This document shows positions 1-4,576 of a stretch of 6,115 bases of DNA, in pieces. The notes below the pieces were generated by a model, which was not told where the DNA came from, did no database searches, and saw nothing but the letters and a program-made list of their open reading frames with translations. The position numbers and the translations under genes are program-made. Numbering within the stretch: the first letter of the stretch is position 1; every line of letters begins with the position of its first letter. The DNA is from Treponema sp. (GTDB lineage: Bacteria; Spirochaetota; Spirochaetia; Treponematales; Breznakiellaceae): NCBI GenBank assembly GCA_031259345.1, contig JAIRLQ010000333.1, positions 1 to 6,115 on the forward strand. The letters are read 5' to 3'.

Positions 1-402
1 CGCAACGGTAAAAACCACTTTGTAGGGAATCTTGATATCGATAACTTTGTCTTCCCAAATGGTAAGTTCGTAGATTCCGCCGTCTTTAAGATAAAACTTT
101 TTGTCTTCCATGCTGGCAATAGGGACTTCGTACTGGTCGTATGTTTCGTTATCCATAAAGTGGTAATTATCCAAATCAGAAAACTGGAACTGGCAGGAAT
201 GGACGTCTACCTGGGCGTCTTCAATTTCCTGCTGAGTGGGAATGGTCAAGGTCAGCACCGACCCGTCTTTGATGCTTTTCATTTTAACGCGGGCAATGGC
301 CGTGCCCTTTCCGGGATTATGGAATTCCCGCTCCACTACCAGATATGGCTGCCCCTTCTGGAGCAGGCAGCTTCCTTTTACAATATCTCCGCCTCTAATC
401 AT
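1..402 (-). CDS. efp: Elongation factor P, N-terminal 134 residues (3' end outside window)
   Basis: EF-P binds stalled ribosomes between the P and E sites and promotes peptide-bond formation at polyproline stretches. The visible 134 residues start MIRGGDIVKG and cover the KOW-like domain I and most of OB domain II. The tip loop reads N29-P30-G31-K32-G33, and K32 is the lysine that is modified in many bacteria. The family block YHFMDNETYDQYEVP (residues 80-94) is clear, and the reading frame is open to the window edge at ...YKVVFTVA. The family is usually about 185-190 residues, so roughly 50 residues (domain III) are missing. The start is supported by AAGGA at 410-414, seven bases before the ATG. 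The gene follows the peptidase gene by 119 bases on the same strand and probably belongs to a separate unit. No modification enzyme is visible here, so the kind of Lys32 modification cannot be told. Confidence 0.95.
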   Translation of the reverse strand, partial: MIRGGDIVKGSCLLQKGQPYLVVEREFHNPGKGTAIARVKMKSIKDGSVLTLTIPTQQEIEDAQVDVHSCQFQFSDLDNYHFMDNETYDQYEVPIASMEDKKFYLKDGGIYELTIWEDKVIDIKIPYKVVFTVA

Positions 403-521
403 TATAAAATCCTTGTGATTTTAAGATCTGCTTGACCCGAAATTATGCCCGGGAAAGCGTATATTTTTGTTAATATATCAGGAATTTTCCTTTTGGGGAA
501 GGGGCGCGCGCGGCGCCGCGT
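403..521. other. Intergenic region between peptidase gene and efp; no clear terminator
   Basis: This 119-base gap follows the peptidase stop codon and leads into efp, both on the minus strand. It begins at the operon end with an all-G/C block (501-520) that contains a 12-base perfect palindrome (509-520). The rest is A/T-rich. I see no stem followed by a T-run on the minus strand, so an intrinsic terminator is not supported. A possible efp -10 element, CATAAT read on the minus strand, lies at 442-447. The nearest -35-like hexamer (TTAACA, 468-473) is 20 bases away, too far to trust. The efp ribosome site is AAGGA at 410-414. Confidence 0.5.
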
Positions 522-1400
522 TTACGTTTTGTTGTGGTAAACCGCCATAAAAGCGCCGTTAAAAGCATAGGAATATTCACCCTCTTTGGTAAGGGCGATT
601 ACTCCGCAGATGCAATCTATGGCCGAGCCCCTTTGGATATTTTTTTTTAGAACTTCTGTAAGGTTTTTGTTTTGTTCGTATTCCATGGCAATGCGGGCGG
701 TAAGGCATATACGGGTAATTCCTTCGCCCTCGCCGGTCGCGGAAAGCGCCAGCTCTTTGGTGCAGTAGGTGCCGGCGCCGGGCAGCGCGGAGTCGCCGAC
801 GCGGCCAGGCATTTTGCGCCTTATGCCTCCTGTGGAAGTTGCGGCAACCAAATATCCCCTGTTGTCCAGGGCGGCTACGCCAACGGTGGAAAAGGACGAA
901 TCCTGTTTGCGGTATTCGTTGTAGTAGTGAATATCCCCCAGCATGCGTTTTATGTTACCGGGGCTTTCGCTTCCAAAGCCGTCGTCGTTGGGGACTACTT
1001 TAAACCATGGCACGCCCTGTGAAAACGCAAACTGTTCCGCCCCCGGGCCGGACAAAAGATTGTGGGGCGTCTTTTCCATTACAAGGCGCGCCACATGGCT
1101 TGGATACTGTACGTGCTGTATGCCGATTACGCCGCCGCAGCGGGACTCGCTGTCCATAATTAAGGCGTCCATCTCTACTTCGCCATTTAGGGTTTTAAAA
1201 GAACCGGTGCCGGCGTCGTAAAGGGGGTCGTCTTCCAAAAGATGCAGCACGGCTTCCGCGGTATCAAGGGCGCACGCGCCTTCTTTTAGCATTTTAAAAC
1301 CCCTTTCCCCGTATGTGCGTATACCCTTAAGGGAAAGTTTTTGTATTTCTTTACCCGGAACTATGTCGTAACAGCCGCCGTGAATAATAATCGCTGCCAT
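522..1400 (-). CDS. Isoaspartyl peptidase / L-asparaginase, Ntn-hydrolase (Thr) type
   Basis: This 292-residue protein belongs to the plant-type asparaginase family (peptidase family T2, like E. coli IaaA). Members cleave themselves into alpha and beta chains, then hydrolyse beta-aspartyl dipeptides and usually L-asparagine. Visible motifs are IHGG near the N-terminus (6-9), LYDAGTG (60-66), ELDA-like VEMDALIMD (75-83), STVGVAALD (171-179) with the predicted autocleavage and nucleophile residue Thr172, ATSTGG (187-192), PGRVGD (198-203) with substrate-binding Arg200 and Asp203, and TGEGE (222-226). All expected active-site residues are present, so an active enzyme is likely. It is somewhat shorter than E. 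coli IaaA (about 320 residues), mainly in the linker before Thr172 and at the C-terminus. There is no signal peptide, so it is cytoplasmic. It starts 15 bases after the ATPase stop, with a weak TTAGG site seven bases before the ATG. It is probably the last gene of the transporter operon. Whether asparagine or isoaspartyl peptide is the main substrate cannot be read from sequence. Confidence 0.93.
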   Translation of the reverse strand: MAAIIIHGGCYDIVPGKEIQKLSLKGIRTYGERGFKMLKEGACALDTAEAVLHLLEDDPLYDAGTGSFKTLNGEVEMDALIMDSESRCGGVIGIQHVQYPSHVARLVMEKTPHNLLSGPGAEQFAFSQGVPWFKVVPNDDGFGSESPGNIKRMLGDIHYYNEYRKQDSSFSTVGVAALDNRGYLVAATSTGGIRRKMPGRVGDSALPGAGTYCTKELALSATGEGEGITRICLTARIAMEYEQNKNLTEVLKKNIQRGSAIDCICGVIALTKEGEYSYAFNGAFMAVYHNKT

Positions 1401-1415
1401 AAATGGGCCTAAGCC

Positions 1416-2144
1416 TTATTGCATAATGTGCTGCATAAAGCGGGCAATTCGTTCGTTATTATATTTTAGATTATTAAAAAAATCATTGTTTTGCGCGTCA
1501 GCAACCAGAGATCCGCTTTCAAGAAAGATCACCCTTTGGGAAACCCGCTGGGCAAACGACAGCTCGTGGGTAACGATAAGCATTACTACTCCGTCGGCCG
1601 CAAGCTTTTCCAAAAGCCTGAGAACTTCGGCGCTCATTTCGGGATCAAGGGCGGATGTTATTTCGTCCAGCAGTAAAGCGCTGGGGTTCATCATTAAAGC
1701 CCGGGCAATGGCAATGCGCTGCTGTTCGCCCCCGGAAAGTTCGTTGTGCATTGATTTTTCTTTTGTTGTTAAACCTACCTTTGCAAGCAGAGCCCTGGCC
1801 CTTTCTGTCGCGTCGGACTTTTTCATTTTTAATAACTTTACGGGGCTTAAAATCAGGTTTTCCAATACCGTAAGATGGGGAAACAGTATTGTGCTTTGGA
1901 ATACCATGCCGCATTTAAGGCGGATTTGCCTTAAATTGCGTTTGTCCAGTACCGAAAGCCCGTCTACAATTATGTCGCCCGAGTCAATTGTTTCCAGGCC
2001 GTTAATACAGCGGAGCAATGTGCTTTTGCCTGTACCGCTTGGGCCCAGAATAACCGTAACGCCTTTTTCATCAAAATTGATGTTAAAATTTTTAAGTACC
2101 GTCAGGTCTCCAAAAGACTTGGTTATGTTCTTGACTTCAATCAT
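1416..2144 (-). CDS. Polar amino acid ABC transporter, ATP-binding protein
   Basis: This is the energy-coupling ATPase of an amino-acid importer, of the GlnQ/HisP type (PAAT family, TC 3.A.1.3). It has 242 residues, normal for the family. Motifs in order are Walker A GPSGTGKS (34-41), Q-loop VFQ with Gln83 followed by the family stretch LFPHLTVLEN (87-96), ABC signature LSGGEQQR (136-143), Walker B LLLDE (157-161) with catalytic Glu161, D-loop SALD (164-167) and switch His193 in VTHE. One oddity is DEITSALDP after Walker B, where nearly all relatives have DEPTSALDP. The gene begins 17 bases after the second permease gene and has GGAGG at 2156-2160, eleven bases before the ATG. It would sit on the cytoplasmic face, bound to the EAA loops of the two permeases. 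Substrate specificity is set by the binding protein and permeases, not by this subunit. Confidence 0.96.
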   Translation of the reverse strand: MIEVKNITKSFGDLTVLKNFNINFDEKGVTVILGPSGTGKSTLLRCINGLETIDSGDIIVDGLSVLDKRNLRQIRLKCGMVFQSTILFPHLTVLENLILSPVKLLKMKKSDATERARALLAKVGLTTKEKSMHNELSGGEQQRIAIARALMMNPSALLLDEITSALDPEMSAEVLRLLEKLAADGVVMLIVTHELSFAQRVSQRVIFLESGSLVADAQNNDFFNNLKYNNERIARFMQHIMQ

Positions 2145-2161
2145 TTGGTTTGTGGCCTCCG

Positions 2162-2824
2162 TTAGTATGCAAAATCAATATGTTTTTCAATTCTGCGCGC
2201 AAGTTTTGCAAGGGGAAAAGATATGGCAAAATAAATGGCAAAGACTATTCCCCAAATAAGGAATGGCCTGAAAGTTCTAAGGGACAATATCTGTCCGGTT
2301 CTGCAAAGGTCTATCATGCTGATAAGCGAAACCATTGACGAACACTGGAGCTGGTTTATATAAAGCGTAATTGCCATTGGCAAAAGAAGCCTTAAACTTT
2401 GGGGTGTAATGACATGAATAAATACGGAAAGCTTGCTGTGTCCAAGGGCATATCCCGCTTCCCACTGGGCGATTGGAATGCTTTTGATTGAATTATGCAC
2501 CATCACCGCAAAAAACGCTCCGGTATTAAGCGAAAGCGTAATAATTGCGGCAGTTACATCGCTGAATACAATATTGGACACGACAGGGAGCCCATAATAA
2601 ATCAAAAAAAGCTGAACTACCAGCGGGGAATTGCGAAACGGCTCTATATAAACAAGCGGGAGAGCGCTTAGCAATTTTATTTTTGAACAGCGGATAATGC
2701 CAAATATAATTCCAAGTAAACTGCCCAGGGTAATCGATACAAGGGTAATTCCCAAGGTGACTCCCGTAGCCCTTAAAAAGAAAAGCGCATCGTTGGGGGT
2801 AAGTTTTAAAAACCGTTCAAACAT
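2162..2824 (-). CDS. Polar amino acid ABC transporter permease (second subunit)
   Basis: This is a 220-residue inner-membrane permease of the HisM/GlnP type, one half of the transport channel. It has the family motif EPFRNSPLVVQLFLIYYGLP (residues 61-80) and a near-standard EAA loop (EAGYALG, starting at Glu122) that docks on the ATPase. Several hydrophobic segments are visible, including about 19-45, 66-79, 90-110 and 188-208. Just before the EAA loop most relatives have A-E-(I/V)-x-R-G-x-I. This protein has A-V-M-V-H-N-S-I (about 106-113), so the usual Glu and Arg are absent, while the first permease keeps them. I chose the ATG at 2822-2824, six bases after GGAGG (2831-2835). A TTG directly upstream is in frame but only three bases from that site. 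The gene lies 12 bases after the first permease gene. Confidence 0.94.
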   Translation of the reverse strand: MFERFLKLTPNDALFFLRATGVTLGITLVSITLGSLLGIIFGIIRCSKIKLLSALPLVYIEPFRNSPLVVQLFLIYYGLPVVSNIVFSDVTAAIITLSLNTGAFFAVMVHNSIKSIPIAQWEAGYALGHSKLSVFIHVITPQSLRLLLPMAITLYINQLQCSSMVSLISMIDLCRTGQILSLRTFRPFLIWGIVFAIYFAISFPLAKLARRIEKHIDFAY

Positions 2825-2830
2825 CAACTG

Positions 2831-2835
2831 CCTCC
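2831..2835 (-). promoter_or_regulatory. Ribosome binding site (GGAGG) for second permease
   Basis: Read on the minus strand this is GGAGG, six bases before the ATG at 2822-2824. The spacing favours that ATG over the adjacent in-frame TTG at 2825-2827, which decides the start. Confidence 0.8.
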
Positions 2836-2836
2836 G

Positions 2837-3493
2837 CTAAAGGGTAATGGAAATTTTTCTGTCAATTATTTTTGAAATAAACGACAAGAGGAAGGTAAAG
2901 ACGCAGTAGGACAGCATTATGGTTAAATAAACTTCAAAGGGCCTGGCTGTTCCGGCTGCAATGGTTTTAAATTGCCCCATCATTTCGTTAACGGTAATTG
3001 AAAATACAACGGAAGAAGTAAGCACAAGGTTGATAAAATTGCTTGTAAGGGGCTTAAATGCCAGGCGCAGCGAAATGGGAAGCACCACATAAAGAAAAGT
3101 TTCGAAAACAGAAAACCCCAGGGCATGGGAAGTTTCGTAATAGCCTTTTTTTACCGCCATAAGGCCGGAACGGATTACTTCGCAATTGGGAACGCTTGAA
3201 CTTATGGAAAGGGCTATTATCGCGGTTGTTACGGGTTCGGTATTTATCCCCAACTCCGGAAGCCCGTAATACAAAAAGAACAATTGAACCAGAAACGGAG
3301 TATTGCGCAGGAATTCAACCCAGCAGGCGGAGATGATCCTAAAGGGCGCAAATTTTGAGCGCCGCATAAGGGCGACTAAAATGCCAAGAATAAATCCAAA
3401 GAAGAGTGACAGGATTGATATTAAAACGGTATACTGAATGCCGCGAAAGATAGCGGCGGAATAGCGCAATAAAAAGCTGAAATTAAGATACAT
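2837..3493 (-). CDS. Polar amino acid ABC transporter permease (first subunit)
   Basis: This is a 218-residue inner-membrane permease of the HisM/GlnP type, the partner of the second permease in a heteromeric channel. The family motif EFLRNTPFLVQLFFLYYGLP spans residues 60-79. The segment before the EAA loop keeps the conserved Glu and Arg (CEVIRSGL, 104-111). The EAA loop itself is looser than usual (ETSHALG, starting at Glu120). Hydrophobic segments are visible at about 19-43, 66-78, 87-102, 133-164 and 187-208. I chose the ATG at 3491-3493, with AAGGA (3503-3507) nine bases upstream. A longer frame opens at a TTG at 3530-3532, but it would begin inside the 17-bp inverted repeat and add 13 residues unlike the family. 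The gap of 102 bases after the binding-protein gene is the longest in the operon and holds two stem-loops. Confidence 0.94.
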   Translation of the reverse strand: MYLNFSFLLRYSAAIFRGIQYTVLISILSLFFGFILGILVALMRRSKFAPFRIISACWVEFLRNTPFLVQLFFLYYGLPELGINTEPVTTAIIALSISSSVPNCEVIRSGLMAVKKGYYETSHALGFSVFETFLYVVLPISLRLAFKPLTSNFINLVLTSSVVFSITVNEMMGQFKTIAAGTARPFEVYLTIMLSYCVFTFLLSFISKIIDRKISITL

Positions 3494-3502
3494 ACCGCCC
3501 CT

Positions 3503-3507
3503 TCCTT
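3503..3507 (-). promoter_or_regulatory. Ribosome binding site (AAGGA) for first permease
   Basis: Read on the minus strand this is AAGGA followed by nine bases and ATG (3491-3493). It lies 13 bases past the end of the 17-bp hairpin, so the site stays single-stranded if the hairpin forms. It supports the ATG start over the upstream TTG. Confidence 0.7.
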
Positions 3508-3520
3508 GAGAATAGCTAGC

Positions 3521-3557
3521 GTCTGTCCGCAAAGCCGGTACGGCTTTGCGGACAGAC
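3521..3557 (-). repeat. Perfect 17-bp inverted repeat (3-base loop) between binding-protein and permease genes
   Basis: Bases 3521-3537 and 3541-3557 are exact reverse complements, with GTA between them on the plus strand (TAC in the mRNA). In the operon mRNA this forms a very stable 17-bp stem-loop. No T-run follows on either strand, so it does not look like a normal intrinsic terminator. In ABC importers a stem-loop after the binding-protein gene often limits readthrough or blocks 3' exonucleases, so that binding protein outnumbers the membrane parts. That role is inferred from position. One arm recurs with a single mismatch at 4476-4492. Confidence 0.9.
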
Positions 3558-3560
3558 CTT

Positions 3561-3580
3561 ACATTTGCATACGCAAATGC
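3561..3580 (-). repeat. Short stem-loop after the binding-protein gene (8 bp, 4-base loop)
   Basis: Arms at 3561-3568 and 3573-3580 pair around the loop at 3569-3572. Seven pairs are Watson-Crick and the outer one is G.U in the minus-strand RNA. It begins 15 bases past the binding-protein stop codon and is followed by the 17-bp hairpin, giving two tandem stem-loops. On the plus strand it is followed by GTTTTT and so resembles a weak terminator, but no plus-strand gene precedes it. Confidence 0.6.
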
Positions 3581-3595
3581 GTTTTTAAGCCCGTT

Positions 3596-4429
3596 TTACC
3601 AGGGAGCGTTTAACGGCGCGGGCGGCACGCCCCACCATTTTTCATAAGTCTCGGCCTGCCATCCTGAACTTATCATCCACGAAACAAACAAGTCGCAATA
3701 GCGGACAAATTCTATATCCCCTTTGGGAAGCCCGAAGCAAATGGGATCGCTCGTATATAGTTTGGGCGGCGCGTACAATTCGCCGTTGCTTTGGCCGGCG
3801 GCAAAATCGAGGAGGGTATTGTCTTCGAATATCGCGTCAACCTTGTTCTGGCGGAGAAGAAGCATTTGTTCGGTAAAGTCGGTGGTATACACAATTTCCG
3901 CGTTGGACGCGAATTTAACCGCCAGATCTTCGCCGGTACTACCGCGGCCCACGCCGACTTTTAGACCCGCTTTGTTAAGATCGTCAATGGTCTGGTAAGG
4001 CGAACCCGAACGCACCAGCATTTTAATTCCGGCCCGGAGATAGGGGATGGAAAAATCTATGGTTTTTGAACGTTCCAGATTGCCGGTAATATTGGCAATG
4101 ATAACATCGATGCGTCCCGATGTAAGAGCCGCGATACGGTTGTCGCCCACAACTTCCGTTATCTCAAGTTTGACCCCCAAAGTGTCGGCAAATTTTTGCG
4201 CCCAGTCTACATCGTATCCGTAGGGCTGGCCGGTATCGTCACGTCCGCCGATAGGCGGCCCGCTTAACGCGACGCCTGCCCGGAGCACTCCGGAATTTAT
4301 GATCCTTTCAAGACTGCCCTGAGACGCGGTTTGAGCCGCGGCTCCTGTGGCCGTTGCTTGTTTTGGCGCGCAGGCAATCATACCCATAGCCAGAACAGCA
4401 ATTGCCAATACTAATAGTACCTTCTTCAT
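3596..4429 (-). CDS. Amino acid ABC transporter substrate-binding lipoprotein (SBP_bac_3 type)
   Basis: This is the extracytoplasmic receptor that captures the substrate and delivers it to the permeases. The 277 residues begin with a basic N-terminus (MKK), a hydrophobic stretch and a lipobox-like M17-I18-A19-C20, so Cys20 is the probable lipid anchor. A low-complexity Ala/Thr/Gln/Ser linker (21-38) follows. From residue 39 the protein is a typical two-lobe family-3 binding protein: LERIINSGVLRAGV (40-53), PYGYDVDWAQKFA (69-81), DNRIAALTSGRIDVIIAN (96-113) and ERSKTIDFSIPYL (119-131). Thr115, Arg120 and Asp203 lie where relatives such as GlnH and HisJ hold the alpha-carboxylate and alpha-amino groups, which argues for an amino-acid-like ligand. 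The side-chain preference is not readable. The start at 4427-4429 has AGGAGG eight bases upstream. A TTG at 4472-4474 would put 15 extra residues before the signal peptide. It is first in the operon, behind a strong promoter and between two related stem-loops. Confidence 0.95.
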   Translation of the reverse strand: MKKVLLVLAIAVLAMGMIACAPKQATATGAAAQTASQGSLERIINSGVLRAGVALSGPPIGGRDDTGQPYGYDVDWAQKFADTLGVKLEITEVVGDNRIAALTSGRIDVIIANITGNLERSKTIDFSIPYLRAGIKMLVRSGSPYQTIDDLNKAGLKVGVGRGSTGEDLAVKFASNAEIVYTTDFTEQMLLLRQNKVDAIFEDNTLLDFAAGQSNGELYAPPKLYTSDPICFGLPKGDIEFVRYCDLFVSWMISSGWQAETYEKWWGVPPAPLNAPW

Positions 4430-4437
4430 AACCCTTT

Positions 4438-4443
4438 CCTCCT
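4438..4443 (-). promoter_or_regulatory. Ribosome binding site (AGGAGG) for the binding-protein gene
   Basis: Read on the minus strand, AGGAGG stands eight bases before the ATG at 4427-4429. It is the strongest site in the operon, as expected for a subunit needed in excess. It lies 14 bases past the leader stem-loop and should be exposed. Confidence 0.85.
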
Positions 4444-4457
4444 CAGGTTTAATTAAT

Positions 4458-4492
4458 GTTTGCCCACAAAGCAACCGGCTTTGCAGACAGAC
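4458..4492 (-). repeat. Imperfect leader stem-loop at the 5' end of the transporter mRNA, related to the 17-bp repeat
   Basis: Arms 4458-4472 and 4478-4492 face each other around a 5-base loop. In the minus-strand RNA the 15 positions give 11 Watson-Crick pairs, three G.U pairs and one C.A mismatch. In the plus-strand RNA the same positions would give 11 Watson-Crick pairs, one U.G pair and three A.C mismatches, so pairing is better in the sense message. Bases 4476-4492 match one arm of the downstream repeat (3541-3557) at 16 of 17 positions, in the same orientation. The -10 box at 4495-4500 places the transcript start near 4488, so this would be a 5'-terminal hairpin or, as DNA, an operator over the start site. 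Confidence 0.65.
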
Positions 4493-4494
4493 AC

Positions 4495-4523
4495 ATTATA
4501 ACTTTTTTCTCCCGGTATCGCAA
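4495..4523 (-). promoter_or_regulatory. Sigma70-type promoter of the transporter operon
   Basis: On the minus strand, -35 TTGCGA (4518-4523) and a perfect -10 TATAAT (4495-4500) are separated by exactly 17 bases, with a run of six A in the spacer. The predicted start near 4488 gives a leader of about 60 bases before the binding-protein ATG. This is the best promoter match I found in the window. Confidence 0.8.
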
Positions 4524-4563
4524 TGCGGCTCTTGCCGGACTTATATTGATCTTTAAAGGGCGC

Positions 4564-4569
4564 TATTAT
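4564..4569 (+). promoter_or_regulatory. Possible -10 element directly before hydF (weak)
   Basis: TATTAT ends seven bases before the hydF ATG. A transcript from it would start at or next to the start codon, giving a leaderless message. No good -35 stands 16-18 bases upstream, and TATATT at 4542-4547 is a competing -10 candidate. No proper ribosome site precedes hydF: AGGG at 4571-4574 is only two bases from the ATG. Confidence 0.3.
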
Positions 4570-4576
4570 CAGGGCT

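Noticed and set aside
160..435. Plus-strand open frame of 91 codons at the left edge
   Set aside because: It is antisense to the efp fragment, which matches the EF-P family over all 134 visible residues.
672..1022. Plus-strand open frame of 116 codons
   Set aside because: It is antisense to the peptidase gene and covers the region encoding Thr172 and neighbouring catalytic motifs.
1426..2259. Long open frame of 277 codons on the plus strand
   Set aside because: It lies antisense to the ATPase gene, whose motifs are complete. Its translation has no recognisable domain and is rich in Ser, Arg and Phe, as expected from reading a coding strand backwards.
3494..3532. TTG-initiated N-terminal extension of the first permease
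   Set aside because: It starts inside the 17-bp inverted repeat, has no ribosome site, and adds residues not seen in the family. The ATG at 3491-3493 is well placed after AAGGA.
3561..3586. Intrinsic terminator on the plus strand
   Set aside because: The stem is followed by GTTTTT on the plus strand, but the stem is short and A/T-rich and no plus-strand gene precedes it. A role in the minus-strand message is more likely.
4430..4474. TTG-initiated N-terminal extension of the binding protein
   Set aside because: It would put 15 residues before a clear lipoprotein signal and begin inside the leader stem-loop. AGGAGG points to the ATG at 4427-4429.
3521..4492. Transposon-like element bounded by inverted repeats around the binding-protein gene
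   Set aside because: The two shared arms are in direct orientation, each within its own hairpin. There is no transposase and no visible target-site duplication, and the gene between them is a normal operon member.
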